From Symbiodinium kawagutii (Eukaryota; Sar; Dinophyceae; Suessiales; Symbiodiniaceae): DNA of 64,000 bases. Made by a program: the position numbers and the translations under genes. Below the pieces are notes generated by a model. That model did no database searches, was not told the DNA's origin, and saw only the letters and a program-made list of their open reading frames with translations. The stretch is taken from the NCBI GenBank assembly GCA_009767595.1, contig VSDK01012259.1, positions 306,016 through 370,015 on the forward strand. Direction: 5' to 3'. Below are positions 1 through 12,078 of this stretch, in pieces (the stretch's first letter is position 1; the number at the start of each line of letters is the position of its first letter).

Positions 1-1690
1 TGCTGAACGGTGGTGACTTATGATTGGCAATGATCATGGGCGATCTTACCACAGGTTGATCATTGTTATCTACAATGGTTGATCTAACGTTTACCATTGT
101 CATCATGGCTCATGGCTTATCTAATGATGACCGTCTAATGGTCTGTCCAGATTTATCCACTGTTTAATGGTGATCACCTAATGGCTGATGACCATCTAGT
201 CGCGACAAACTAATGGTTGATGACTACAAATAAAAGGGAAAACATGGTAGAACCATAGATGCTGGCAAATATCTGATGATGAGCACAAACAGTCGGCAAT
301 GACCAATCATATGACCGTAGTCACTGATAAACATGACTTATGTAATGGTTGTTTTACCCTTTAACAGCCAATTGGCAATGATGTGATTCGCATAACAGTG
401 GTGACTGGTAAAACACCGACCTGATGATTGATGGTCTGATGGGTTGTCTAACGGTTGATGACAAATAGCCAATCAAGGTCAATTAACAAGACTTGAATGT
501 GGAGTTGTTCTCTCCAATTGGGGAGCAATAGCAGTTGTTTTTGACTGACAAGTAGTCAGTTTATCTGATCTCACGTGAGTTCTGAATGGTATGTTAGCTT
601 GTGTTTATCATGACTGCCTCCTGGTTTACTCAACATCTGTCGACAGGGATTGAACAGAAATGGTTGATAGCAACCCCTGCAATCGTTGATGATAGTTCGT
701 AGTTCTCCGAAGTTGCTAAACACAGTTGAAATTTCTTTTCAGTTTGATGATCGCTCAAAACGGCAAGGAATCCCAACGATGACGATTGCCAATACTTGCC
801 ATGTTTCACAATATTGAATAATTTTGTCAAAGGTGTGTCAACCATTATTGGTATACCGATACCGCTGTTCAGTGCTGTGTCAGAAAGGCTTCGTCAAGAA
901 ATATCTGGTGATTGCTGTCAGCTCAAAGTTGTCACAACCACCAGCTAGCAGGACAGAGCTGCTTCAGCGTGTGTCCGACAGGCTCGGACGCGGAAAAAAT
1001 CATTAATTACCCTCCTTGAAACTAACATGGACCCTATACCAAATGGTTATCTCACGAAGAAACTGGTCATCCAACCCCTATTTGGGGAGTTAGTTTCTAG
1101 GAAGGTCATTGGTGCTTCACCAGCAGTTCTGCGAGACCGGTGGAACCTGCTGTCACGCCGACGTGACATCAACCATCAGCAGTGAATGAGCTGGTTGGCA
1201 ATGGTGGTGGTTTCCTCACGGTGGTTAAGAACCAGTAGTCGTGCATGACAAACTGGCAGTGTCTCCTCACTTCATGCGATGGCATTTTTCACTGAGCATT
1301 TCTTTGAGACTAAGGACCCCCTGCTAGCTGCTCGCCCGAAAATGTGCACAAGGGACAAGGTCGCGTCCCACGAGTGGACTTAGAAATTGGGGAAAATAAC
1401 TATATATTTAGATACGACAAATTGTTGAATGGTTTTGATACAATCTTATAACCAGGTTGACCCACTTTTTGTTTGGCTATTAACCCATAAAGAATGACCC
1501 ATGTGAGATTGGTGTTGGCCATTCCCGCATGATACAAGAAAAACTTGGTTTCGAAGGACCGTCATAACTATAGCTTGACAATGCCTTTGTGGACCAATGG
1601 ACAAGTCCTGTCTTTCCACTTTTACATTCGACTTGGGTTCATGGCTCCTTGATGGCGACGGCGATATTGATAATCAGGATATCAGCTATC
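1..1690. other. Degenerate TGGTTGATGATGG background
   Basis: No gene seen. The first 500 bases are dense in imperfect variants of AATGGTTGATGACC and its relatives, not in tandem but every 15-30 bases. From about 850 to 1,380 the sequence is less repetitive (plus-strand frame 824-1,006) but nothing recognisable. Confidence 0.5.
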
Positions 1691-1695
1691 AATAA

Positions 1696-1817
1696 TGGGT
1701 CAGTTCACCCTTGGTGCCCCTAGTTCCCCACTATTAACCAGGCTGTTTTCCCCATGAAATTGTTAGTGAACTTGTCCCGAATGAACGTTGGTTGATGAAC
1801 TGCTTGACCCATAGCCT
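1696..1817. mobile_element. Family 1 inverted-repeat element
   Basis: Copy with GGGTCAGTTCACCCTTGG at the left, internal CCAGGCTGTTTTCCCC, and GACCCATAGCC at the right, about 120 bp. It is followed by the CTTATATAGCTGGTATATCC segment typical of longer family 1 copies (to about 1,905). Confidence 0.7.
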
Positions 1818-2029
1818 TATATAGCTGGTATATCCCTCATGGTTAGTCATTACATGAGTCATTATATATCCCTTACTATTAGCCATAAAGCAACTACCTA
1901 ACCAGCCAGATTGGTTGATGAACTGCTTGACCCAGCTACGCTTCTATGGGACACAGTACACCCAAACCGCAACAAAACGCCCTCTGACTTGGACTTTTCT
2001 ATCCATGCATATGGGCCGCCAATATCCAT

Positions 2030-2115
2030 GACTGGTTGGTGGTGCTCACCACATGAAACATACGCACAAGTCAACCAACCATTTGTTACTGATTACTGGG
2101 AAATTAAAAATATGT
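2030..2115. mobile_element. Family 3 element, decayed
   Basis: CTGGTTGGTGGTGCTCACCA at the left, the hallmark interior CAACCAACCATTTGTTA and GATTACTGGGAAATTAAAAA, and a degraded right end. Other copies are near 19.0, 32.47, 36.15, 41.2, 57.7 and 62.74 kb. Confidence 0.55.
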
Positions 2116-2999
2116 GAAACTAGCAACTACTTGTAGATTATAACGATCAGAATGCAAATTGCACTTTCAAAGCTAGACAGAGGAAAAAACTATTGATCTC
2201 TGAAGACAATACTTCAAGCTTCCATTGGTGGTAATGATAACCTTCGCAACAAAAATTGGATCGTGAAACCACGATGGCGACGCCGCGTGATGCCTGGCTG
2301 CGTGGCAAATCTTCTATTGGTGGTGGTGGTGTCATAGGTCACCAGCAGTGTCCAACAGTGTCGCAGTCCCAGAGTGGATGCGTGAGGAAAGGCCCCTAGA
2401 CCTTTAAACAGTCAGACCTTTAAATAGTCAGCGTCAATCGCCTCAAGCGCCTGGAATCCCAGACTCCCATGTTTTCTAAGGCCTCATGTTGAGTTCACAT
2501 ATGTGTGTTTGACTTCCTGGAAGGCATCCACCGTCGGCTCCATTTCTGCGCTGCAGAAATGCCACCCCAAAGACTCATTGCATTTCCAAGAAATAAGAAT
2601 GGCGCTAATTCCTCTGCTGGTCAACTGTTGAATTGTTTCACCATGTGCTACCTATTTCCTGCCTCTCTTCCAGGTAAACCATGGCTTAGAAGTGCGGTTT
2701 TCCAGGGCACCAGGTGAGGTATTGCGATCAACATGCACCTTGCAGATCTTGCAGTGCTACCCCGCAAATGGGGGAGAAAGCAATGAAGAAAAATGACCCC
2801 TGAAGGCCATTGCTGCAAAATGCTGCAAAACCGCCGGTACTTTACCGGTACTGGGCGGCGAACCGCGAACCTTTCCTACCAACGGATTTTCGAATCCCAG
2901 ATGCTCCATGTATGGCACATTTTCATACATTTCCCAGGTCATTTACCTATACCTGTAGATGCCATACATGGACCAGCTGGGTTTGCAATCGTTTCACAG

Positions 3000-3191
3000 C
3001 ACTGCTTCTAGGGAATTAAATCCGCTGGGTGGGACGGGTTGGTCTGCCAACAATCCAATGTGCGGTTCCAAAGAATTTGGTTGGGTTCGCCATGCCCATG
3101 GCTTGGTGATGCCAGACATCAGCAAAGGATGGACTTCAATGATGTCATCATCCAATCGCATCTGGCACTCGCACCTTCGAAAATCTTTCAT
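3000..3191 (-). CDS. Putative exon F, possible fourth gene copy
   Basis: Minus-strand frame DFRRCECQMRLDDDIIEVHP followed by LLMSGITKPWAWRTQPNSLE. It shares DIIEV and a 15-mer with the 55.35 kb island. If F precedes A in each copy, this would belong to a fourth unit continuing off the left edge. The plus strand is open too (2,959-3,300), so strand is inferred from paralogy only. Confidence 0.3.
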
Positions 3192-3889
3192 TGACGACCA
3201 TGATGCTCAAGGCCAAGTTCAGCTCGTTCACCCAGCTTACCACCATCAATTGGTTGGTGGTTCCAAGAATGTGGCTGTTATGAACAACAGATGTTGCTAA
3301 GTGTCTTTATATCCTTGAAGAAACAGTAGATATAATCAATCATACAACAGCAGTTGAGGGATCCCGGTCCATCCATACATCAGGGTGACGGTTCATCCCA
3401 CTATGTCACCGGATTGCTTGACCTTGGCTACAGATTTGGGATCACCAAAACATGTGAAGTTGCAGGACAAAATACCTGCAACTACTGACCATCAAAGACC
3501 CATCAATTGGTTGGTGGTTCCAACGAATCCTGAAAATATGTGTCAACCAATGTCAACCAAGCAGCTCACAGGGGAAATACACATTGCATCTAGTTGTGGT
3601 TAAAAGCACCCACTACTTCCATTAGATTGATGCTTAAAACTAAGGATTCGCCTAGGTTTCATCAGCCATTGGGGTCTAAAACTCGGCACCGAGGAAAGGA
3701 ATTTTCAGGGTCAACTCCACGCAGCAGAGCAGGGTTGCATCAGTTCCTACCTGTGAAAATCTACGGCGTAGCTTGCACTATGATTGCCGGTCATCAAAAT
3801 CTACATAGCTGCTTAAAAGCCCTATGATTGCTGCTTAAAACAAGGCTTTCCTGTAGGTTCTTCCCTTAACCAACCACTGGACCATCAGC

Positions 3890-4110
3890 TCGCTGTGTCC
3901 AACACATGCCTCGTGTCATCCTTGTGGCAGGTTTTGGTGGTGCTTCCAGGGCCTGGCTCCTCAAGGAGGGTGCCACTGGCTGACTTGGCCAGAGCTCAAA
4001 GAGTCGACGGAAAAATCATTGGATTGACGTGGCCGGTGGCATGGCGCCTACGGCACAGCCTGGGCTGCTTCCTTCCACGAAAAACGCTAGTGTCGCGTGC
4101 CGGCAAAGGT
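3890..4110. CDS. Coding-like GC island, strand unresolved
   Basis: A 220-base island of raised GC between E of unit III and the putative F. Plus strand: from 3,906 a short frame MPRVILVAGFGGASRAWLLK, and another open over 77 codons. Minus strand: LPARDTSVFRGRKQPRLCRR and, closer to 3.9 kb, KTCHKDDTRHVLDTAS, whose DD-x-x-H-x-VLDT resembles RDDSHDEVLDT at about 10.63 kb. I cannot decide between strands, and no family is recognised. Confidence 0.25.
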
Positions 4111-4510
4111 TATAAATGCTATATCTAAACGACTTTTGACTGCTATATCTAACCACTTGAGTTTGTCGTGCTAAACGCATTTCATCGTTCGATCAAAGTT
4201 GCAGCTTTCCTGAGAACTGAGATTGAAGCCCAAACATTGGTGTGTGAATACTGAATTTTCTTTCCAATCAAGACTCATGGCACTAAACTGTGCTTGGGAT
4301 AAGCCATCTTCTCGGAAAATCACAGCATCCAGTTGCACACCATCTGCCCCTCAGCGCGGGAATTTGTCCCACCGGAGGGATCGAACCAATGTCCCTGGGG
4401 ATTCATTCTCGATCTCAGTTGGCCGTCACGCCAGTCTCTCCAAATGTGCGTTGATAAAATTACGAAGCTTGTCCATGGTTGAGGAGTAACATCTTCATGA
4501 CCTAAGTGGG

Positions 4511-4640
4511 TTAGTGCATCCCCAACATGGTCATGAGATAACTCCACTTGGACCTGGTGTTGCTTTCGAAAGATTTGCTTCGCTTCTCAGACACCCAGCG
4601 CTGCAGTCCCTGTGGTTTCCGTTCCACAAGGCGCATGAAC
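4511..4640 (-). CDS. Exon E, unit III: RFMRLVERKPQGL exon
   Basis: After CTGAG|GTTCATG the minus strand reads FMRLVERKPQGLQRWVSEKR, then SKSFESNTRSKWSYLMT and TAA at 4,511. It parallels E of unit I (FMQNVQAKPQVL...KRKESDF) and of unit II. A GT donor after AACACCAG (about 4,556) would give a shorter internal exon; otherwise this is terminal. Confidence 0.58.
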
Positions 4641-5253
4641 CTCAGTTGTGAATGGAGGACATGAGATGGTGCTCAGGAAACATCGTAGTTGGGTGTGCCC
4701 ACTTCCTGGTACACCTTGAGCAGCCAATAATGATCACTTCTAAATTGGTGTTGATTGAATCCTTATCACCAATATCATTATGAACACATGTTTAGTAGGA
4801 AATCCTTAAACAACCAACACTGATCACTAGGGAATGTTGTTTGGAGGTCCATCAACGGTGCACCCCCAACTCACAACGTTGTGGTTTTCCTATACCTATC
4901 AACTGAAAAATCGGTACTAGTTACCATCACGGCGACGAGGACACACCCCATAGCTATGGTTGGTAGTTGGGCTGATGCTAGTTGATGCTAGTTGATGATG
5001 GTTCATGATGGTTCAGGATGATTATAAGGTGGGTGTGCGAATCATATAGCATTGATTTCGCATCCCATCATTCAAGTCTGCATTCTCAACCACAAACATC
5101 GTCATTCCTTTTCAGAAACCACCATCAAGCAGCGTCAGCAACCATCATTAACCTTTGGTGTTGATTGATCATCTGATCATCACTATTGATGACCAGGACA
5201 AAGTTCAACCATTGATGAATCACTGTTGAAACCACTGTTGATTGATCAAGCAC

Positions 5254-5345
5254 CTCTGCCCTGACGTGGACAAGGCACCTGGTCATCTTACTCTGTCCAT
5301 ACTCATGCAGTGCACGATTCGGTGGTGCTAGGCCACCCCAAACTC
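5254..5345 (-). CDS. Exon C, unit III: PPNRALHEYGQSKMTRC exon
   Basis: Minus-strand exon bounded by GTCGCAG|GAGTTT and GCAGAG|GTGCTT, which gives a 92-nt exon with canonical AG and GT ends. It reads VWGGLAPPNRALHEYGQSKM, then TRCLVHVRAE. The start coincides with the other two C exons at the base. An in-frame stop lies just upstream of the acceptor, which supports an exon rather than a longer ORF. This is the best-delimited exon in the window. Confidence 0.68.
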
Positions 5346-5399
5346 CTGCGACGCTTCATCTCACGTTCGAAGCTTGGATTACAAATCTTGGTGAGAAAG

Positions 5400-7300
5400 T
5401 AAGGTGATTCATGCTTAATCGATGGTTGGCAGCGCTTTGGGTAATGATGGCTGAAATGGTTGGTGATGGTTGATAATCAGCAAATGGTGAAAAGTGATTA
5501 CGATTAGAATGCGAGATCCTGCTATCAATATACATCTATGTTTGATTGTAAATCACCGCATGTTCTTGGATGAACTGATGGTGGTGATTGATTTATGATG
5601 ATAATATTGATTCAGTTGTCGTTAAAAAAATCACTTCACTATCACTGATGATTAGCCATTTACCGGATATGCTACGGTAGTGGTGTTTGCTATGCTCTAT
5701 TTGGGTGTGGATCTGTCGAACCCGGAACAAACAACATATGGCTGGCATCGGAATGGCGATGGCCAACGCTGGATTGGGGTATTCACGTCATGACAAGTGA
5801 AGAGCTGTTGCAGCTGACGAGTGGTTGATTAATGGTTAATGAGATGGTTCATGGATGGCCAATTGTTCTTTGAAGCCAATTATCTAACTGATGGTTGAAT
5901 GAATATTGACAATAATGGTCTTAAGTCGTAAGTTTTTTTTGACCAATGTTGCTCGTTAGATTTTTGCCGCCACACAAGTCGAGCCTGTATATATATGTAT
6001 ATACAAATATATGAAATGAAAATATGTATACATATCATATATATATATGTATATGATTTGTCACCCAGCTCCTTGGGATTCCTTGGGCAACCATGGCAAA
6101 ACATTTGGTACCGACCGCTGTGTTTTCAAGTCACGAGAATGACTCAGCTGGATCTTGGGGCAGCTCAGCTGTCCGTAAATGGGGGGTTCTCAACGTGGGG
6201 AACCCCAATGTTATGCCTGGTTTAGTACTACTAATGATTAATAAGCTGGATGATTTGGGGGTACCCTTATCTTGAGAAACCACCAAATGACTGTTAAATC
6301 ATGTTAAATAATGTTAAGGTTCAATAATGTTAAATAATGATAAATAATGTTAAATAGTAATGTTCATGGAGTATTTGGCTGTCCATTTAAGTGCACATTC
6401 CATGTTAAATAATGTTAATACCAAATACTCCCACAAACAGCTTCTTAGCAGGGAAAGAAATGACTTGCGGCATACATTGACATGATTTGTGCACCCTGCG
6501 TTGAAAAAAACACTTGGGAGCAAAAAAGAAGCCAAACCAGCCCCTCAAGAAGGCCAAATCCCAATGAAAAAGGACACCCCTGTTGCTTGAAAAGCAATCG
6601 GCAATCAATTGGTTGACCAGTCGTGAAATTTGCATGAAATCGTGAAATTTGACTCAGATGGTGACTTTGCTCCAAAGCATTGTGGTGAAGGACGCCACTG
6701 AGTATGCAAGCCTATTACACAAGATTGTTTGTTGCTGCCACTTCTGAGGAACCATGATACACCATGGGCCCGCAGTAGGGCCACTATAAAGCTAGGTGTT
6801 TGGCCTCCAAGATTTGAGTTACAACATGTTATAGTCTACAAACAATCGTGAACTCTGGGCCAAGGGCACTTGTTGATGAACTCAGGAATCATCCAATCGG
6901 TGGTTTCTTAATATGGGGAATCCCAAAATTGGTTGGTGTACATCTGTAAATGATTACTATTGGATCATTTGGGCGTCCTCATTTGGCTATGGGTCAAAAC
7001 CTTGTACCCTTGGTTCCTCCATCATTAACCAGGCTGTTTTCCCTATTGTTGTTGGTGGCAGAAATGGTTAACAATGGTTAGTCATGGCTAATAATGCCAA
7101 GCAAAAGTTTTCACAAACCACGCAACAGCCTACTTTTATGAGCTGAGAAGTAGCTGATACTGTTCTCAGTTCATGAACCATAGCTGGTTATTACAGTAAT
7201 CTCTTTATGTGTTAACAAAAGAATTAATTCCCTACTATTGACTCGAGTTCACCGCTCCAAAACTCGGTCCACCCTGATCGCAAGCACAAATGAATCTGAA
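5400..7300. other. Intron or spacer sequence, no gene seen
   Basis: Beyond the element at 6.2 kb this holds TGGTTGATGG-type background, an ATATAT run near 6,000, a series of GTTAAATAATGTTAA repeats at 6,290-6,420, and a partial family 1 element at about 6,984-7,055. Overlapping minus-strand frames at 6,350-6,675 lack a paralogue and look fortuitous. Confidence 0.45.
6178..6288. mobile_element. Family 2 element
   Basis: Shows GGGGTTCTCAACGTGGGGAA at the left and GATTTGGGGGTACCC with CTTGAGAAACCACCA at the right, about 110 bp. A more decayed copy follows at about 6,900-6,980. Confidence 0.6.
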
Positions 7301-7310
7301 ACTGGTTGAA

Positions 7311-7358
7311 TCTATCCTATGTATCTTATCTATCTTATCTATCTATCTATCTATCTAC

Positions 7359-7395
<37 letters not shown>

Positions 7396-7432
7396 CATCC
7401 ATCCATCCATCCATCTATCTATCTATCTATCT
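7311..7432. repeat. (TATC)n microsatellite with CATC interruption
   Basis: About 120 bases of TATC units with a run of CATC in the middle. It opens long serine/tyrosine frames that are artefacts. Confidence 0.97.
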
Positions 7433-7974
7433 CTGACGTATCTGTTGTTCGATGTCTGTCCATCTATGATTTGGTCCATCCTCACTGTTAGGTTGATCAA
7501 CAGCTGGAACTTTTTGATGAACCTCTCCATAATTTTGCTAGTTCAGCCCTATATGGTTACAAACCTTTGTAACAATCATTTCTTGATCATTTTTTCTGCA
7601 ACATGTGATTTAGTGTTCTTGTTCACCCACCAAATAACTACCAAGATCATAATGATCAACATATGATTACCACATGATATGGTGCTTACCACCATTGCTT
7701 ATTATCGGATATGATTTACCATTATCATTCCAAACGGCCATATGAGGCAGTGTCAAAACTACTTGCTTGAGGTGTATTCACAGATTTTTTAGAACTTCCC
7801 CTAGTGTTTTCCAAGTTTTGGAGTAATCACTATTTTGGGGTATTGTATCGTTTTGAGGCCGTCTCCTGTAGTTTTTCGAGTAAAATCGACAAAACATGAC
7901 TCGATGTAACGCTTAAGCTAAACGCAATTGACTATCATTGTGTCTCTGGCTCATAGCACGATTGCGCATACGCT

Positions 7975-8052
7975 CCTCAGTCGCTGCCGTCCTGGTGGTA
8001 TGTCGAAGGTATGGAAGGAGGAAAGCGGCTCCTTTTTGCTCGCTTGACTCAT
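7975..8052 (-). CDS. Exon B, unit III: SKKEPLSSFHTFDIPPGR exon
   Basis: Minus-strand frame SQASKKEPLSSFHTFDIPPG then RQRL, preceded by CATCATGAG|TCAAG. Against unit II it has about nine replaced codons in 25, some of them synonymous, with no indel. The exon lies only 1.1 kb from exon A, the shortest A-B distance of the three units. The donor may be non-canonical (GACTGAG|GAGCG). Confidence 0.65.
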
Positions 8053-8761
8053 GATGGACATCACCGGTGTTGTCAAGGGCACTCCTGGTGCGACCTACAT
8101 GGCGTGGCGATTTGGTGGTGAATGGTGGTTGGTAGTGATGCTAAATGGTGGCTAATGGATGATTATTAACTAGTATGGCCAATCATGGTTGACTACTAGA
8201 TATTGATTTGGTTGATCATGCTCAGCCATGATCAATGATGACTAATCACAGTTCATCAGGGGTGAACTCATGCTTAGAAAATGGTAACAACTGTGAATAA
8301 CGCTCAACAATGGTTGATGATCGTGAGTTCTCTCATGGCAAACCGCAATGGCCAGGCCAGTAGTCCTGCCATAGCTGACCCATAGCTGGTGATACGAACC
8401 ATCTATGCAGGGGGGGTGTTATAACTGCTGCCCCATCCATGTATTATTGATATGTCAAGATTCAATACTAATTAATGTTGATTGATACTGAATACTTATA
8501 CTAATTGATGTTGGATATCTTAATACTGTAGTGGAATCAATTGGTTTTCATCAACAGCTCGGAGGTACCAAGACTCGAGGTACCAGGTTCCTATGCCAGG
8601 CTTGTGCCGGCAGTGACAGCCTGACCCTAGTGGATGCTATTGGCGCGGTCACCCACAAGAAGCATCTTAGCTACCAGCGAATTTCCCAGGAAATCCCCAC
8701 TGCTTCGCGAAACGGTCACAGCAATACATCTAGTGACGGCTTGTAGACATAAAAATATGAT

Positions 8762-8866
8762 TTGGTGGTTACTCAAAATAGGGAGCCCAAAAAATGGTTG
8801 GTTCATTTCTTATAAATGATTAGTATTGGATGATTTGGGGGTCCCCCTATTTTGAGAAACCACCAT
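8762..8866. mobile_element. Family 2 element
   Basis: GGTGGTTACTCAAAATAGGG at the left, GGTTGGTTCATT and GATTAGTATTGGATGATTTG inside, and CCCTATTTTGAGAAACCACC at the right. About 105 bp with near-complete terminal inverted repeats. Confidence 0.85.
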
Positions 8867-9118
8867 TTAGTATTGAACATGTTGGGTGATGAATCAACTC
8901 TACTAACGTAAACAGGCATGATGTAGAATCAACTGCTCGTTGTTAGGGAACTGGTATCAGCTTTGCCTGTATGTAATTGGTCATTAACCATTGCTAATAT
9001 AAAGAACAATGAATAAACCAATATATATGTCAAATATAGCTATACATATCAATAACTATGTATAAATAAAATATATATATATCAGAACTATGAGTAAATC
9101 CAAAGGTGACTCACCAAC

Positions 9119-9195
9119 CTTGCCCAAGCAAGGAACGAGCTGGCCTCCTCTTGCAACTCCCATTCATCATCCGATTCTGGCAGTGGATCATCTGC
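9119..9195 (-). CDS. Exon A, unit III: EADDPLPESDDEWEL exon
   Basis: Minus-strand exon EADDPLPESDDEWELQEEAS followed by SFLAWA, with a canonical donor CAAG|GTTGGT. The start matches the other two copies at GAG|GCAGATGA. This copy gives the cleanest predicted boundaries of exon A: about 77 nucleotides. The acidic EADDP and EWEL blocks are shared with unit II. The plus strand here is also open, but it has no conserved counterpart. Confidence 0.66.
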
Positions 9196-9797
9196 CTCAG
9201 TTCTTGCAAACACATACGTCATGGTTGTGTAATGTGCACAGTAACAACCTCTCTGTGCATTTATACGTGCCTCTCTCGATCAAATGTACATATAAAACAT
9301 GAACATGCGAATATGATTTACTGTAATATGAAAAAACAACTCATCAGATGCCGAACGCATGTACATCCACGTACTTCTTATGTGTATATCATTAGGAAAA
9401 ACGCACAGAAAGCGATTATGTAAAAGATAAACAACAAGTAACAATGTATGAGGACATTTTGCTGCAAAACCCGGACAAATATAGGCTGCCAAAGTGCACA
9501 TCAAGGAACCCACGGACTCGGGAACCCTTCACAGCAATTGCAAATGTTCAACTGCTATTTTAATTTAACCGTATCCAAAAGATGTTGTTTCCCGGAAGGC
9601 TAAGATCAAACAACCATGGACCATGATTGTCAATATTAGCAATGGCCCAATACAGTAGCATATAGTAGTCAAACCACCATCGTGAAAATATCAGCTAATG
9701 ACTTTTGATGTAATGACTAAGCTTTACAGCAGCCATTGCATGCATATGTATTTATACAATTCTTAATTACAATTATCCATCGGGTAATGGATGATCT

Positions 9798-9940
9798 GGC
9801 TGTGGGTCAAAACCCTGTACCCCTGGTTCCCCCATCTTTAACCAGGCTGTTTTCCCTATTGCTGTTGGTGATTCTACCCATGAAAGTTGGTTGATGAACT
9901 GCTTGACCCATAGCCATTTTGAGAAACACCCAAACAAGCC
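9798..9940. mobile_element. Family 1 element with a family 2 end fused to it
   Basis: GGCTGTGGGTCAAAACCCTG through CTTGACCCATAGCC (9,798-9,915), followed without a gap by ATTTTGAGAAACACCC, the end of a family 2 element. This looks like a nested insertion whose other half is lost. Confidence 0.75.
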
Positions 9941-10496
9941 ATAATCAACCCATCTCAACCCAATAAACCATGAATGAACCATGAATAAACGATCAATAGG
10001 CGCCGCTCAAAGCTGGCAGAATCCGATAAGGACCGGTTTTTCAATGTTTGGTAAGAAACCTTGGAGTATGTATGGCGTTACTTGTACAAGTTCACAAGCC
10101 ACGCAAGGAAGGCACGACCAACAAAGCGTCGTGCTGTTTTCAAATACCAATTTGGATTCTGAACAGTTGCCCTGCAGAGGAAGTTTCGTCTCACTGTGTG
10201 GCTTTCGGGCACAATGCGTTGTACTGTCTCAAGCTCATTTTGTGCATCCAAATGTTCGAAACATCTTGTTCAGAGCATCTAGACGAATTGCCATGGGAAC
10301 TTTTTGACAGGTCTGCAATGGTCCCCGCCTCTTTCTGAGATCCTGGTGATTGAGCGGGATTAGCAGTTCTTGCTGTTGTTCCTTGCCACTTCGATGACAG
10401 GGCAGCAGAATTCTATTGTAAAATCTTGTATTATACAGATTAAGTATATATCTTAAATGCATTTCATTCAATTGCCTTCATTCATCAACCACGATG

Positions 10497-10680
10497 TCAA
10501 CTGGAGACCCAGCTCGCCAAACACAACTGGCGAGCCGGCGCAATGAGCTCCTCAGGCTGAAGCCAAGGCTCATCCAGAGTCGGGGCTCTCCAGTGGTCGT
10601 GGTCACGTGTCCAGAACCTCGTCGTGCGAGTCGTCACGTTTCGGTGGAAAGTTTCGGCTCACACCTTCTGGTGGGTGATA
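10497..10680 (-). CDS. Putative exon H, unit III (QPEEL-containing)
   Basis: GC-rich island whose minus strand reads HDHWRAPTLDEPWLQPEELI, then APARQLCLASWVSS and TGA; just upstream another frame reads PPEGVSRNFPPKRDDSHDEV. The QPEE core and its place between G and A parallel exon H of unit I. The plus strand is also open over 63 codons (from 10,494), so strand choice rests on the paralogy argument and is not secure. A frameshift or an intron between the two minus-strand frames would be needed. Confidence 0.3.
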
Positions 10681-11103
10681 GTTGATTGATCAACAGCTTA
10701 ATGATGAATATCTAAGCTTAACAGTGGTTAAAAATTAGCTGATTGATGATGGTGAATTCATTCTTAGTCAATTATTGACAGCTTAATGGTTCATATTTTC
10801 TGATGATTAACAGCTTAATGTTGTCAACTCATCAGCATATTCTGGGCATCTCAGCTTCTGGAGGCCTGATGTAGTGTCTGCAGCTGATCACTACTGGTTC
10901 ATTGGTTGATAACAAAGGATAATAATCAACAAGAAACATACAGAATGGATGGCTATCAGTCAGTTCCCGAAAATGGCTACGTGAACATGTCAACTACTTT
11001 GGTACAGGATATTGACCCACAGCAATAGTTGTTGAAATGCAGAACTGTCACTCAAATGTTGAGCTGGCTTGGCACTTTTTTTTCCAACAATGCTACAAAA
11101 CCA

Positions 11104-11224
11104 ATATGGCTGTGGGTCAAAACCCTGTACCCCTGGTTGCCCTATCATTTACCACTGTTTCCCTATAGTTTTGTTGGTCATGATCCCCATTCGTTGGTTG
11201 GTTAATATTGACCCATAGCCATAT
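11104..11224. mobile_element. Family 1 element, complete termini
   Basis: ATATGGCTGTGGGTCAAAAC to ATTGACCCATAGCCATAT. Termini are inverted repeats of about 17 bases. About 121 bp. Confidence 0.9.
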
Positions 11225-11311
11225 CAGCAAATCTTCGTCTTGGATGAACACCACGAAAGTGCCGCTAGTCTATTGCCTGGTGGCCAACATGTCCCGCAGG
11301 CTCACATCATG

Positions 11312-11419
11312 ATATGGTGGTTTCTCAAAATAGAGGACCCCAAAAATGGCTGGTTTACTACTACAAATGATTCAAAAAGGATGACTTGGGGGTACCCATA
11401 TTTTGAGAAACACCCATAT
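11312..11419. mobile_element. Family 2 element, complete termini
   Basis: ATATGGTGGTTTCTCAAAAT to TTTTGAGAAACACCCATAT, with GATTCAAAAAGGATGACTTG inside. About 108 bp. Confidence 0.9.
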
Positions 11420-11461
11420 GATTGATGGAACATTTGACCTCATGAAACCATGGCTGTTTGA

Positions 11462-11596
11462 GAGGTCACAGCAACTGGCGCCAGCGCTACGCGATGCTAC
11501 GCGTGTCTCTTTCAGCCCTGGAAGTTGAAAGTTGACAAGCGCAAGTCGCAAGATCCTGTGTTGTTCACCGAAGAAATGACATGATGTTGGGGTCAT
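11462..11596 (-). CDS. Unassigned coding-like island in unit III
   Basis: Minus-strand frame containing HRILRLALVNFQLPGLKETR followed by VASRSAGASCCDL. Composition is GC-richer than the flanks and the frame is open for about 200 bases. It lies between exon G and exon A of unit III, beside a family 2 element (11,312-11,419). It has the GCTACGC 7-mer twice (about 11,490), reminiscent of the GCYTWCGC clusters elsewhere, so part of it may be that repeat rather than exon. Confidence 0.22.
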
Positions 11597-11928
11597 CCAG
11601 AGGTATCCTTATGAGTTCTGATCATTGTCAGCTGCCATCCCTATTTGTTGGTTATCCCTTTCAAAGTCAGGGTAGGATTAATAGCCTACCTCCCCATTAA
11701 TCAACCACATCCTTCTCCCCAAAGCCTGGCCAATACTAAACTTACAGTAATTGCTTGCTTATTTGTTGGTTCTCCCTTTCAATTGGTTATCCCCATGGGA
11801 TTGATTGTCCCTATTAGCTGGCTACCAACTACACTTGGGTCACTCTACTGGCTGGTGTTGCTTGGTATCACAGGCGAACAAACCACAAGCGCAAAGGCAA
11901 AGGGCATCAACGAACAATAGCAACAAGA

Positions 11929-11983
11929 ACTGCCACCACCACCACCACCGCCACCACCATCACCAGCACCACCACCACCTGAC
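11929..11983. repeat. (CAC)n repeat
   Basis: Imperfect CAC/CCA repeats that encode a histidine run in one frame; taken as simple sequence. Confidence 0.9.
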
Positions 11984-12003
11984 TGACATAATCATCAGAT
12001 CAA

Positions 12004-12078
12004 GCTTCTGTGGTTGGAAGGGTGTGTGCATCACCTCTGGAATCCAGTCCATTGCCGATTGGATAGGACACCACTATG
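12004..12078 (-). CDS. Exon G, unit III: SAMDWIPEVMHTP exon
   Basis: Minus-strand frame WCPIQSAMDWIPEVMHTPFQ followed by PQK. It shares WC, AMDWIPE, M and P with unit I (WCYRAVHGAMDWIPETMQSP). The exon is followed on the minus strand by a run of GGT repeats that is clearly non-coding or low complexity. It lies 2.8 kb before exon A of the same unit. Function unknown. Confidence 0.52.

Noticed and set aside
4370..4400. GGGATCGAACC, like a tRNA T-arm on the minus strand
   Set aside because: No matching stem or cloverleaf around it.
6350..6675. Three overlapping minus-strand frames of 61-76 codons
   Set aside because: No paralogue, no codon-like composition, and AT-rich repeats at one end.
9905..9925. 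TAGCCATTTTGAG, reminiscent of the dinoflagellate spliced-leader core TAGCCATTTTGGCTCAAG
   Set aside because: It arises where the end of a family 1 element (CCCATAGCC) joins the end of a family 2 element (ATTTTGAGAAAC); the rest of the leader is absent.
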